The position numbers were made by a program, and so were the translations under genes. From positions 1 through 60,396 of the forward strand of contig NZ_JADKNH010000021.1 of the NCBI RefSeq assembly GCF_015352425.1: a stretch of 60,396 bases of DNA, in the 5' to 3' direction. The notes under the pieces were generated by a model. The model was not told where the DNA came from and did not search any database. It saw only the letters and a program-made list of their open reading frames with translations. Shown here one piece after another: positions 1-8,111 of this stretch (position 1 is its first letter; each line of letters begins with the position of its first letter). Source of the stretch: Fusibacter ferrireducens (GTDB lineage Bacteria > Bacillota > Clostridia > Peptostreptococcales > Acidaminobacteraceae).

Positions 1-262
1 TCTTTAGAAAACGTAGGAAGGAATCTTAAACTATCGCTCCTGTTTTCTCATAAATGAGCTAACTTCCATTTTCGATCCGAAGATCTATTTGGCTTTGTTT
101 CCGTTTTCGTCTTTCGACTTTTATCACTTGTTTCTGTTAAGCAACTTCCTCCATCAAGATGGCTTCCGTAAGCTCAAAGAATTGCGTGTTTTAATTCATT
201 TGCGCTATTCAATTTTCAAGGTCCTGTGTTGTCATCGCTTGACTGTGAAGTGTTGCGGCGAC
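1..262 (-). other. Probable 5' leader of an rRNA operon extending left of the window
   Basis: Read on the minus strand, this stretch lies downstream of two strong promoters and has no credible reading frame. It has the look of a Firmicute pre-16S leader: a segment reading gaccttgaaaattgaatag, a boxA-like ttctttgag, and several short hairpins, among them GATC-TTCG-GATC near 79-90. Such leaders carry antitermination and RNase III processing signals. The 16S gene itself would start left of position 1, so the rRNA identity is inferred from the leader and promoter pattern and not seen directly. Confidence 0.6.
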
Positions 263-268
263 TCATTT

Positions 269-297
269 ATAATATCATCAATGTTTCACATTGTCAA
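269..297 (-). promoter_or_regulatory. Promoter P2 of the probable rRNA operon
   Basis: On the minus strand there is a perfect -35 TTGACA (292-297), a 17-bp spacer and a -10 TATTAT (269-274). It is followed by a GTCAAGCGATGAC segment that recurs, slightly changed, after the upstream promoter, so the two promoters look like a duplicated module. Confidence 0.75.
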
Positions 298-407
298 CAT
301 CATTTTTAAATTTTTTCAAACTTCTTTCAAACAAAAATTTTACATTCAACAACACTCTGTCAACAGTAAAATTTAATTTTTGTGCGGTCATCGCTGACTG
401 CTTAGTT

Positions 408-436
408 ATAATAACATCATTCATTTTCACCGTCAA
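408..436 (-). promoter_or_regulatory. Promoter P1 of the probable rRNA operon
   Basis: On the minus strand TTGACG (431-436), a 17-bp spacer and TATTAT (408-413), followed by GTCAGCGATGACC. The spacing and -10 match the downstream promoter 139 bp away. Between them a third weak candidate exists, TTGACA at 358-363 with TAAAAT 15 bp later. Confidence 0.7.
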
Positions 437-561
437 CCCTTTTTATAAAAGAAATATAATTCTGATAATTCCAATTTCTTATTCCATTCTATTTCGAATG
501 TCCTTTGTATTTTGTCTTCATTATATGCAGTTTATATCTGTCGATCTATGTTCAAACAAAC

Positions 562-597
562 GAGTGTCTATTGATAATAAATGGACACCTCTTTTTT
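562..597 (+). terminator. Rho-independent terminator-like hairpin, plus strand
   Basis: An imperfect stem pairs GAGTGTCTATT with AATGGACACCTC (one bulge, one wobble), followed by TTTTTT. No plus-strand gene ends here. It may shield the pyr and rRNA regions from antisense transcription. Confidence 0.45.
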
Positions 598-620
598 ATA
601 AGGCATATCCTCTGTAACAC

Positions 621-675
621 AAAAGTTGATTTGAAATGTTCACAAAATACTTTGTTTGCATTATCAAATCAACTT
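621..675 (-). terminator. Terminator of the pyrC-F-K-D operon
   Basis: A 12-bp perfect inverted repeat (AAGTTGATTTGA / TCAAATCAACTT) closes a loop that can itself pair (ACAAA/TTTGT). On the minus strand the stem is followed by TTTTG. It lies about 35 bp past the pyrD stop, before the rRNA promoters. Confidence 0.6.
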
Positions 676-709
676 CTGATATAGTCCCATCTTATAACTT
701 CATCTGCTG

Positions 710-1624
710 TTAAACGTTCAAGTCTCTAACCAATTCATTAATTGAATTGTATTTATGCTCTGCAAGATACACTTCAATACCTTCCAGCACTTGCTTTGTA
801 ATTTTAGGGTTTACAAAATTCGCTGTCCCAATGGCAATTGCATTTGCACCTGCTAAAAAGAACTCAATAGCATCCATGCTATTGGAAATGCCTCCCATTC
901 CTAAAATAGGTATTTTGACAGCATCATAGACATCATAGACCATTCTTACCGCCACTGGCTTAATAGCAGGTCCAGACAAACCACCACTGCCTCGCATTAA
1001 GACTGGTTTTCTTTTATTAATATCAATGACCATTCCTGAAAGTGTATTAATGAGTGATATGCAATCCGCGCCTTCTTGTTCAGCGATCATGGCGATCTCT
1101 TTGATATTCGTGACGTTTGGTGACAATTTTACAATAAGGTGTTTTCGAGATGCTTTTCTTACCTTACTCACAACTTCTTTAACAACGGAAGGGTTCGTTC
1201 CAAAGGCCAAGCCGCCATTTTTTACATTCGGGCACGATATGTTGAGTTCAAGCGAATCCACATCTTCATAGGATAAAATCTCTGCCATTTTGCAGTATTC
1301 TTCTATGTTATTCCCATTGATGTTTGCTATAATTTTGGTATCAAATTGACGTAAAAAAGGAATTTCCTCTTTAATAAATACTTCCACGCCTGGATTTTGA
1401 AGTCCCACGCTGTTGATCATTCCCATTGGGGTTTCAGCAATTCGAATACCTTCATTTCCCTGTCGAGGCTCAAGTGTGAGTCCTTTAACTGAGATGGCGC
1501 CTATGTCATTTAAATCGACATAGTTAGCGTACTCTCTTCCAAATCCAAATGTTCCCGATGCCACTGTTATAGGATTCTTTAATTTGAGACCGTTGAGGTC
1601 TACACTCATATTTACACTACTCAT
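710..1624 (-). CDS. pyrD: Dihydroorotate dehydrogenase B, catalytic subunit
   Basis: Oxidises dihydroorotate to orotate, the fourth step of UMP synthesis, with FMN in a TIM barrel. In class 1B enzymes electrons pass to NAD through the PyrK partner encoded just upstream. The family motif NISCPNVK carries the catalytic cysteine of class 1 enzymes, and an FMN-phosphate loop GMGGI is near the C-terminus. The 304-residue length is normal. ATG at 1624 has AGGTG seven bases upstream and is preferred to a TTG one codon earlier; a further ATG at 1609 is less well placed. The gene overlaps the end of pyrK by 8 bp, which suggests translational coupling. Confidence 0.95.
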   Translation of the reverse strand: MSSVNMSVDLNGLKLKNPITVASGTFGFGREYANYVDLNDIGAISVKGLTLEPRQGNEGIRIAETPMGMINSVGLQNPGVEVFIKEEIPFLRQFDTKIIANINGNNIEEYCKMAEILSYEDVDSLELNISCPNVKNGGLAFGTNPSVVKEVVSKVRKASRKHLIVKLSPNVTNIKEIAMIAEQEGADCISLINTLSGMVIDINKRKPVLMRGSGGLSGPAIKPVAVRMVYDVYDAVKIPILGMGGISNSMDAIEFFLAGANAIAIGTANFVNPKITKQVLEGIEVYLAEHKYNSINELVRDLNV

Positions 1625-2393
1625 CAAAGATCACCTCATCTCCAAAAAACATCGGTCCTTCTAAACACATTCTTGAATGTTTATATCCAAAATCACCAGA
1701 CTTGGTCTTGCAGGTACAAACCAAACATGCCCCTATGCCACATGCCATCTTTTCTTCCATGAGCAATTGAACAGGTGCATTAAATTGAGCGCATATTTTC
1801 TGCACACTTTTGAGCATAATCGAAGGCCCACAAGCATAAATCATATCAAATTGCTCATTTTGATTTTTCAAAGTCTCTTCGAGCGGTAGAGTGATATACC
1901 CTTGCCTATAGTCTGCATCATTTTCTGACACGATGATCACTTCATTTGAAAAGGCTTTAAAGGCCTCTAACATATACGGTTTATCTCTAAATCCAAGTAA
2001 TGTTTTTATTTCAACGCCATCTTTATCAAAGAACCCACCGAGTCCCTTTATTGGAGCAATCCCAATGCCGCCTCCAACTAATAGTACTTTTTTGTGGCTT
2101 GCGGTATCAAAACCATTTCCCAGCGGCCCCATGATGTCCACTTCATCTTGTGTTTTTAATAAGCTGAGTTCTTCAGTACCTTTGCCTAAAATTTTAATTG
2201 TGAACTCCAATGTCTCTTCGCCAATAGCACTTACGGATATGGGACGCCTTAATAGCATCCTTTCAACATTAAAGTTAAAAAATTGTCCTGGTTTTACTGC
2301 ATCCATTTGCTTTGGTTTCTCAATTACGATTTTGAATACATCATCTGACAAAAATTCCTTTTGGATGATTTTTACTAACCCTTGAAATTTCAT
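1617..2393 (-). CDS. pyrK: Dihydroorotate dehydrogenase B, electron-transfer subunit
   Basis: Iron-sulfur flavoprotein that moves electrons from PyrD to NAD. A ferredoxin-reductase-like FAD domain (RRPISVSA near the start) is followed by an NAD-binding core (LLVGGGIGIAP). A C-terminal cysteine cluster, CGIGACLVCTC with one more Cys about 18 residues on, would hold the 2Fe-2S centre. At 258 residues it is full length. It follows pyrF by about 60 bp and overlaps pyrD, as expected for an obligate PyrD-PyrK heterotetramer. Confidence 0.95.
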   Translation of the reverse strand: MKFQGLVKIIQKEFLSDDVFKIVIEKPKQMDAVKPGQFFNFNVERMLLRRPISVSAIGEETLEFTIKILGKGTEELSLLKTQDEVDIMGPLGNGFDTASHKKVLLVGGGIGIAPIKGLGGFFDKDGVEIKTLLGFRDKPYMLEAFKAFSNEVIIVSENDADYRQGYITLPLEETLKNQNEQFDMIYACGPSIMLKSVQKICAQFNAPVQLLMEEKMACGIGACLVCTCKTKSGDFGYKHSRMCLEGPMFFGDEVIFDE

Positions 2394-2451
2394 TCAATTT
2401 CTCCTATTCCTAATTTTTCAGTTCTCTTGGATGACTTATTAAAATATTTTT

Positions 2452-3381
2452 TTACCAGTATTTCTTTTGATCCTGTTCAAGCGCTTGATTAATATCATTT
2501 TTCATCTTAATTACGGCTTCACGTGCTGCTGATTTATAGTCTAAATTTGATTTTTGGTAGGCAAATATGATGCCTCTTGAATTATTCACAATGGCACCTA
2601 AGCCATCTTCATTAAAAGCACCTAACACATCCTGAGCGCCACCGCCTTGAGCACCATATCCTGGGACTAAAAAGATCGCCTTTGGCATTTTTTTTCTGAG
2701 TGCTACAAGTTCTTCTGGGTAAGTCGCGCCCACCACTGCACCTATAGGTGAATAACCTGTTTCGCCGCATATTTCTTGATTCCACTGACACACGATATCT
2801 GCCACTTTTTCATAAATGGTTTCATCTCCTGATTTTAGATCTTGCAACTGACCAGAAGTTTTGTTAGAAGTCTTAACCAATACGAACATCCCTTTTTCAT
2901 ACGTTTTGATATCATCCATAAATTCAGCCATACAATCATTTCCCAAATAAGGGTTTATCGTCGCAAAATCCGCTTCAAAGGCACTAATCATTTCGCCATT
3001 GATTTCAACCTTACCCAAGTGTGCATTGGAATACGCCTTTGAGGTTGAACCAATATCGCCTCTTTTCACGTCAGCAACAACAATCAATCCTTTAGATTTT
3101 GCATAATCACAAGCATCTTTATAAGCAATCATGCCTTCAATACCATATTGTTCATAAAATGCAACTTGCGGTTTTACTGCTGGTACAAGATCAAAAATGG
3201 CATCAATTATGCCTCGATTAAATTCAATAAGTGCATTCGATACGGCCTTTAGTGTACTGCCATCATTTTCAAGATGCTTTGTTCTAATGTCCGCTGGCAA
3301 ACTTTCAAACCGAGGATCTAATCCTACTACAATTGGACTTTTCTTCTCTATTATACTTTTAATTAATTTATCACTTAACAT
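2452..3381 (-). CDS. pyrF: Orotidine 5'-phosphate decarboxylase, long type
   Basis: Catalyses the last step to UMP. The signature ADVKRGDIG contains the D-x-K-x-x-D catalytic array. The 309-residue length and sequence fit the type 2 (long) subfamily, distinct from the short form of about 240 residues found in Bacillus. AAGGGAG stands before the ATG. The gene lies 16 bp after pyrC and is probably co-transcribed with it. Confidence 0.93.
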   Translation of the reverse strand: MLSDKLIKSIIEKKSPIVVGLDPRFESLPADIRTKHLENDGSTLKAVSNALIEFNRGIIDAIFDLVPAVKPQVAFYEQYGIEGMIAYKDACDYAKSKGLIVVADVKRGDIGSTSKAYSNAHLGKVEINGEMISAFEADFATINPYLGNDCMAEFMDDIKTYEKGMFVLVKTSNKTSGQLQDLKSGDETIYEKVADIVCQWNQEICGETGYSPIGAVVGATYPEELVALRKKMPKAIFLVPGYGAQGGGAQDVLGAFNEDGLGAIVNNSRGIIFAYQKSNLDYKSAAREAVIKMKNDINQALEQDQKKYW

Positions 3382-3397
3382 ATCAAAATTCTCCCTT

Positions 3398-4648
3398 TTA
3401 TATTTTTGAGTAAACCGTTTTGCCTTGGTAGATTGTCTTGATTACTTCGCCTTTTACTTTGAAGCCCTTAAAAGGCGTATTTTTTCCCTTTGATAAGAAT
3501 GTTGAAGGTTCTATGACACTTTCAGCTTCAAGATCTATTAATGTTAAATTGGCCTTGTAGCCGTATTCAATACTGCCCACATTTTTCAGTCTTCCAATTT
3601 CCGCAGGTTTAATTGTCATCATAGAGACAACTTGATCCAAACTGATCTTCTCTTTTAAAACCAATTCTGTATAGGCAATTTGAAATGCTGTTTCAATCCC
3701 ACTTATGCCATAACTTGCATTGCCATACGTGGTTTCTTTAGAAGCCGTTTCATGCGGCGCATGATCTGTGGCAATAATATCAACAAGGCCACTTCTAATC
3801 CCCTCAATTACTGCACGTTGTTCCTCTACGCCTCTAATAGGAGGATTGACTTTTGAATAAGGGTCTTTTCCATCTATAAGCGATGTATTCAGCGCAAAAT
3901 GATGAGGCGCTGCCTCGCAAGTTACGTTCAGGCCATCTTGCTTAGCTGCTTTTATTGCTTTAAGCGCTTCACTGCCACTTACATGCGCAACGTGCAAAAT
4001 ACCATTTTTTTCTTTACAAAGTGCAACATCCCTTTGGACAACTTTGTATTCTGCTTCAATTGGATACACTTCTTCCTTATATTGCGATGTTATTACGTGA
4101 TCTTCTGAATGCGTGATTACCGGGATATCTAATTTACGGGCATTCTCAAACGCCACACGCATAAAGTCATCATTCATTGTCGTTTTGCCATCATCGGATA
4201 TGGCCATAGCACCAGCTTTGATCAAAGCTTCATGGTCTGTAAGTACTTCCCCTTGAATATTCTCTGTAATTGCACCTATTGGCAACACACTGATAACAGC
4301 TGTCTCTTCAATACGCTTAATCAGATTTGCAATAGTTTCTACACTGTCCAAAGCAGGTTTGGTATTTGGCATGCATGCCACTGTTGTGAAACCACCCTTT
4401 GCAGCTGCCAGAGTACCCGTTTCAATCGTTTCTTTAAATTCAAATCCAGGCTCTCTCAAATGCACATGCAGATCTATAAAGCCAGGTGTAACGATTAAAC
4501 CAGATGCATTCATAATTTCAACATCATCTTCCAAATGGATACAAGCTTCAATTCTACTAATTATCCCACCCTCAATGAGAATATCCCGTTTATCGTGCAA
4601 ATTGGTTTTTGGGTTGATAACCATCCCATTTTTTATGAGTATTTTCAC
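3398..4648 (-). CDS. pyrC: Dihydroorotase
   Basis: Zinc amidohydrolase that closes N-carbamoyl-aspartate to dihydroorotate. DLHVHLREPG has the metal-binding HxH, and ATDHAPH the later catalytic aspartate, as in class I dihydroorotases. The open frame extends 58 codons further upstream, but AAGGAGG lies six bases before a GTG at 4648, and the protein then starts MKILIKNG, the normal family start, giving 416 residues. The extra upstream frame overlaps the promoter and attenuator and so is untranslated leader. First gene of pyrC-F-K-D. Confidence 0.93.
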   Translation of the reverse strand: MKILIKNGMVINPKTNLHDKRDILIEGGIISRIEACIHLEDDVEIMNASGLIVTPGFIDLHVHLREPGFEFKETIETGTLAAAKGGFTTVACMPNTKPALDSVETIANLIKRIEETAVISVLPIGAITENIQGEVLTDHEALIKAGAMAISDDGKTTMNDDFMRVAFENARKLDIPVITHSEDHVITSQYKEEVYPIEAEYKVVQRDVALCKEKNGILHVAHVSGSEALKAIKAAKQDGLNVTCEAAPHHFALNTSLIDGKDPYSKVNPPIRGVEEQRAVIEGIRSGLVDIIATDHAPHETASKETTYGNASYGISGIETAFQIAYTELVLKEKISLDQVVSMMTIKPAEIGRLKNVGSIEYGYKANLTLIDLEAESVIEPSTFLSKGKNTPFKGFKVKGEVIKTIYQGKTVYSKI

Positions 4649-4707
4649 GTAAAACCTCCTTAATAATTGATTCAAATAATCGACCGAGTCTATCTCAATT
4701 TGGGCAC

Positions 4708-4736
4708 AAAAAATCCCTTCTGCACCTGCAAAAGGG
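4708..4736 (-). terminator. Attenuator terminator in the pyrC leader
   Basis: On the minus strand CCCTTTTGCA pairs with TGCAGAAGGG across a GG loop and is followed by ATTTTTT. It lies within the leader, about 60 bp before the pyrC start, so read-through would decide expression of the operon. Confidence 0.8.
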
Positions 4737-4772
4737 TATACTGACACCATAAATTCCATATAGTCGACCTTG

Positions 4773-4789
4773 CAGGTATCTCGTACCTG
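4773..4789 (-). promoter_or_regulatory. Anti-antiterminator hairpin of the pyrC leader, possible PyrR site
   Basis: On the minus strand CAGGTA-CGAGA-TACCTG forms a 6-bp hairpin. Its 3' arm continues as ACCTGCAAGGT, which could instead pair with ACC..TTTGCAGGT at the 5' side of the terminator and form an antiterminator. The loop CGAGA is the same as that of the PyrR-like site before pyrBI, though the flanks differ from the usual PyrR consensus. Confidence 0.5.
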
Positions 4790-4812
4790 ATTAAAGGTTA
4801 TTAATTTTCTTA

Positions 4813-4841
4813 AATCTATCACACCTTCTTTGTGCTGTCAA
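4813..4841 (-). promoter_or_regulatory. Promoter of pyrC-F-K-D
   Basis: TTGACA (4836-4841), 17-bp spacer, TAGATT (4813-4818) on the minus strand. Transcription would start near 4806, giving a leader of about 160 nt that holds the attenuator. Confidence 0.75.
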
Positions 4842-4880
4842 TAGTATTCAATTTTTAATAAAAAGTAATTGTTTTAGACG

Positions 4881-4910
4881 TTGACGTTTTGAATCCGATT
4901 GTGATATGAT
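4881..4910 (+). promoter_or_regulatory. Promoter of pyrB-pyrI
   Basis: TTGACG (4881-4886), 18-bp spacer, TATGAT (4905-4910). It is divergent from the pyrC promoter, with the two -35 boxes about 40 bp apart. Confidence 0.75.
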
Positions 4911-4929
4911 TGTCTAAGAAAATTGAATA

Positions 4930-5020
4930 GCCCTTTAATTTGACCCGAGAGGTTGAAAAGGAATAAGTATCCATGTTTTTACAAGCATTTTATACCTTCG
5001 CGTCTCGCGAAGGTTTTTTT
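4930..5020 (+). promoter_or_regulatory. PyrR-type attenuator of pyrB-pyrI
   Basis: A stem pairing CCTTT with AAAGG encloses TTGACC-CGAGA-GGTTGA (about 4940-4956), which fits the PyrR-binding consensus with GAGAGGTT. It is followed by a strong terminator, ACCTTCGCG-tct-CGCGAAGGT plus seven T (4994-5020). In the known mechanism UMP-bound PyrR stabilises the first hairpin and lets the terminator form. No pyrR gene is present in this window. Confidence 0.82.
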
Positions 5021-5066
5021 AGTTCCATACTTTAATCAGATTCTGTGAAATCAAAAGGAGGATAAC

Positions 5067-5996
5067 ATGAGACATTTAATAGAACCAGAAGATCTCACTC
5101 TAGAGGAAATAAGCGATTTAGTTGATATTGGTCTCGATATGTACGAGAATCCAAGAGTTTACAACAAAGCTTGTGATGGCAAGATTTTAGCTTCACTCTT
5201 CTTTGAACCTAGCACCAGAACGAAATTCAGTTTTGATAGCGCTATGATGAGACTTGGAGGTAATGTGATTGGCTTTGCCGATGCCAATACCAGTTCAGCT
5301 CAGAAAGGTGAAAGTCTTGCCGATACAATACGCGTTATGGGATACTATTCAGATATTATCGTCATGAGGCATCCAAAAGAAGGTGCTCCTAAACTTGCTT
5401 CTCAATATTCAAGTGTGCCTATCATAAATGGTGGTGACGGTGGTCATCAGCATCCTACCCAAACACTTACTGATCTCATCACTATAAAAAAGTATAAAGG
5501 TCATATTGACGGACACAGTGTTGCATTCTGTGGTGATCTAAAATATGGACGTACTGTACATTCCCTCATTAAAACCCTTGCACGCTTCGGCAATAAAAAA
5601 TTCTACTTGATTTCTCCCGAAGAATTAAAATTACCCTCTTCTTTAAAAAGGCAACTTATTGAAAAATATGATGTTGAGCTCATTGAAGTGAACTATATGG
5701 AAGACGTTATTGATGTCGTCGATATTTTCTATATGACTCGAATTCAAAAAGAGAGATTCTTCAATGAAGAAGATTATTTGAAACTTAAAAATTCATATAA
5801 ATTGACTAAAGACAAACTTAAAAATGCCAAAGAAGACATGATTGTAATGCATCCACTCCCTCGTGTAAATGAAATTGCATATGATGTGGATACAGATAAA
5901 CGAGCAGTCTACTTTGAGCAAACTGAATTAGGCGTTTACGTTAGAATGGCATTAATCACTAAATTATTGGAGGTGGGTCCTTATGTTAGAGGTTAA
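5067..5996 (+). CDS. pyrB: Aspartate carbamoyltransferase, catalytic chain
   Basis: Condenses carbamoyl phosphate with aspartate, the committed step of pyrimidine synthesis. The carbamoyl-phosphate loop EPSTRTKFSF is near residue 50 and a HPLPRVNEI segment near residue 260, both typical of the family. It is 309 residues long and starts six bases after AAAAGGAGG. The 3' end overlaps pyrI by 14 bp. The presence of PyrI implies an allosteric enzyme of the E. coli type, unlike Bacillus. Confidence 0.96.
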   Translation: MRHLIEPEDLTLEEISDLVDIGLDMYENPRVYNKACDGKILASLFFEPSTRTKFSFDSAMMRLGGNVIGFADANTSSAQKGESLADTIRVMGYYSDIIVMRHPKEGAPKLASQYSSVPIINGGDGGHQHPTQTLTDLITIKKYKGHIDGHSVAFCGDLKYGRTVHSLIKTLARFGNKKFYLISPEELKLPSSLKRQLIEKYDVELIEVNYMEDVIDVVDIFYMTRIQKERFFNEEDYLKLKNSYKLTKDKLKNAKEDMIVMHPLPRVNEIAYDVDTDKRAVYFEQTELGVYVRMALITKLLEVGPYVRG

Positions 5997-6411
5997 CGGA
6001 ATTGAAAATGGTATCGTTATAGATCATATGCACGCAGGCAACGGTTTAAAAGTATTTAACAAGCTATTTGCCGACACAGAAAATCCAGTGGTTCTACTCA
6101 TGAATGTTAAAAGTGGTGTTTTAGGACAAAAGGACATCATCAAAATTGAAAACACCTTTGAAGTTAATTTAGACCTTCTTGGGTTGATTGATCCCAACAT
6201 TACTGTAAACGTTATCCAAAATGGCAAGTTAGTAGATAAGAAAAAAGTGGAAATCCCCAAAGTTATTAAAGGCGGCATTGCGTGCTCTAATCCTAGATGC
6301 ATCACACATACAGATGACTATGCTATTCCTGAGTTTAAGCTCGTTGGCGTCAACGGTAGATTGAAATACGAATGTTCTTATTGTGAAGAGATTACAACTT
6401 ACAAATTATAA
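5983..6411 (+). CDS. pyrI: Aspartate carbamoyltransferase, regulatory chain
   Basis: Nucleotide-binding regulatory subunit that feeds back-inhibits PyrB. The N-terminal effector domain is followed by a C-terminal zinc domain with four cysteines (CSNPRC ... CSYC) that contacts the catalytic chain. At 142 residues it is slightly shorter than the E. coli protein (about 153). GGAGGTGG inside the end of pyrB serves as its ribosome binding site. Confidence 0.95.
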   Translation: MLEVNGIENGIVIDHMHAGNGLKVFNKLFADTENPVVLLMNVKSGVLGQKDIIKIENTFEVNLDLLGLIDPNITVNVIQNGKLVDKKKVEIPKVIKGGIACSNPRCITHTDDYAIPEFKLVGVNGRLKYECSYCEEITTYKL

Positions 6412-6512
6412 TGGGTTGGAGTGCCCAATCCATTAGTTGGACATCTCTCTACCGCACGATTTTATTTACGGAAAGTACGCGATACAGCAATTGATTGAAT
6501 TGAATGCAAGAT

Positions 6513-6542
6513 AAAAGAGATGGTCATCCGACCATCTCTTTT
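6513..6542. terminator. Bidirectional terminator between pyrI and the transporter
   Basis: AAAAGAGATGGTC-atcc-GACCATCTCTTTT is a 13-bp perfect stem with T-runs on both strands. It serves the convergent pyrBI and transporter transcripts. Confidence 0.9.
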
Positions 6543-6560
6543 TTACTGTTATTATATACT

Positions 6561-7940
6561 TTAGAACCAACCAAAGATCAAATTTAATAGTGTGAACAAA
6601 ATCAATAATGGCGCTACAAACTTAGTTAGGAATTCAAAAATACCTGTCCAAGAGTGCGTTAACTCGCCACCATTTGTAATTTCATCATCCAGATCAGCCT
6701 TAGTCATAATCCAACCCACAAAGATTGAAATAAAGAATCCGCCGATTGGTAATAGTAAATCTGACATTTCAATCATCCAGTCAAAGAAACCGAACTGATT
6801 GACCACACCACCTTTAAGAAGCGGTAACACTAAATTGATCGTACCGTTTGTCAAAGATTCAAATGCGCCAAGTGCTGTAATGGCAACAGTCGCAATAATA
6901 GTTGCCTTTTTACGATTCCAGCCTTTATCTTCTACGAAGTACGCAACGACAACTTCAAGAATTGATATCGAAGAAGTTAAAGCCGCCACAGATAGCAGTA
7001 GGAAGAATAAAATCGCAAAAATATAACCTCCTGGCATTTGATTGAATACATTTGGCAACGTAATAAATACAAGACCAGTACCAGCACCAGGTTCAATGCC
7101 AAAAGCAAATACTGCTGGGAAGATTGCAAGACCTGCTAAAAGCGCAATCGCTGTGTCAGCGATAGTTACTTGAAGTGCCGTGACACCTAGATTTTCTTTC
7201 TTGCCAATATAAGAACCATATGTGATCATGGTACCCATACCTAAAGAGAGCGAGAAGAAAGCATGTCCTAGTGCAGACATAACTGCTGAAGCAGTAAGCT
7301 TGCTGAAATCAGGTTGAAATAAGAATGCGATTCCCTCTCCAGAGCCTGGTAATGTAATCGCTCTGATGTCCAGAATTATTACAATAGCCAGAAGCAATGG
7401 CATCAAGATTTTTGAATACTTTTCAATCCCGTTCTTAACGCCTCCTAAAATAACGCCAGCTGTTAAAGCCATAAAGACTACTTGGAATATAATCGGTTTC
7501 AAAGGATTCGTGACCAGACCGCCAAACATACCTTTTAACGCCTCAGGATCTTGTCCTGCAAAAGAGTTTGTAATTGCTGAAAATACATAACTCAAAGTCC
7601 ATCCTGCAACAACGCCATAATAAGAAAGAATTACAAATGCAGTTATAAATCCTAACCATCCTGTTAAAAACCACGGTGTGTTTGGTTTCAATTTCTTAAA
7701 AGAAGAAATTGCATTCGCCTGCGATCTACGTCCAATCGTAAACTCTTGGAGCATAACCGGCAAGCCAATTAGTGCGATACAAAATAAATAAACTAAAATA
7801 AATGCTGCCCCACCATAACGTCCCGTAATGTATGGGAATTTCCATATGTTGCCTAGGCCAATCGCCGAACCTGCTGCTGCAGCGATAATGCCCAACTTAG
7901 ATGAAAAGCCATCTCTTTGTTGAAGATTTTTGTTTTCCAT
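6561..7940 (-). CDS. Sodium-dependent transporter, neurotransmitter:sodium symporter (SNF/NSS) family
   Basis: A membrane protein of the LeuT fold that imports an amino acid or related compound with sodium. The first membrane helix carries GSAIGLGNIWKFPY, the unwound substrate and sodium site of the family. Roughly eleven to twelve hydrophobic segments are visible, typical of bacterial NSS members such as MhsT and LeuT. The 459-residue length is normal. The substrate cannot be read from sequence. AGGAGGGGG precedes the ATG. A possible leader peptide ends 23 bp upstream, and a bidirectional terminator follows. Confidence 0.9.
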   Translation of the reverse strand: MENKNLQQRDGFSSKLGIIAAAAGSAIGLGNIWKFPYITGRYGGAAFILVYLFCIALIGLPVMLQEFTIGRRSQANAISSFKKLKPNTPWFLTGWLGFITAFVILSYYGVVAGWTLSYVFSAITNSFAGQDPEALKGMFGGLVTNPLKPIIFQVVFMALTAGVILGGVKNGIEKYSKILMPLLLAIVIILDIRAITLPGSGEGIAFLFQPDFSKLTASAVMSALGHAFFSLSLGMGTMITYGSYIGKKENLGVTALQVTIADTAIALLAGLAIFPAVFAFGIEPGAGTGLVFITLPNVFNQMPGGYIFAILFFLLLSVAALTSSISILEVVVAYFVEDKGWNRKKATIIATVAITALGAFESLTNGTINLVLPLLKGGVVNQFGFFDWMIEMSDLLLPIGGFFISIFVGWIMTKADLDDEITNGGELTHSWTGIFEFLTKFVAPLLILFTLLNLIFGWF

Positions 7941-7963
7941 AAATCCCCCTCCTGATATAATGT

Positions 7964-8017
7964 TTAACGATGTTTAAAGACTCCATCCCCTATTCGAGTC
8001 ACAATATCTCGTAGCAT
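7964..8017 (-). CDS. Possible 17-residue leader peptide upstream of the SNF transporter
   Basis: A short frame, ATG to TAA, reads MLRDIVTRIGDGVFKHR. GGGGAGA stands four bases before the ATG. It lies between the likely promoter and the transporter start and ends 23 bp before that gene's ATG. The size, placement and Shine-Dalgarno fit a regulatory leader peptide, but a chance frame this short is quite possible. Confidence 0.3.
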   Translation of the reverse strand: MLRDIVTRIGDGVFKHR

Positions 8018-8083
8018 TTTCTCTCCCCAAGCTTTAGATATCATGTATCCGATTAGAGCACAGATCTTTCTAATTATTAATAA

Positions 8084-8111
8084 ATTGTAACGAATTTTAA
8101 ATTTCTCTCAA
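8084..8111 (-). promoter_or_regulatory. Candidate promoter of the SNF transporter
   Basis: Minus-strand TTGAGA (8106-8111), 16-bp spacer, TACAAT (8084-8089). It leaves a leader of about 140 nt before the transporter. The remaining AT-rich stretch to 8248 shows no gene. Confidence 0.4.

Noticed and set aside
89-617. Two open frames (95 and 108 codons) on the plus strand at the left end
   Set aside because: They run antisense through the rRNA leader and promoters, have no Shine-Dalgarno and no protein-like composition.
4649-4822. N-terminal extension of the dihydroorotase frame
   Set aside because: The extra 58 codons overlap the -10 region and the attenuator. The proper GTG with AAGGAGG is at 4648.
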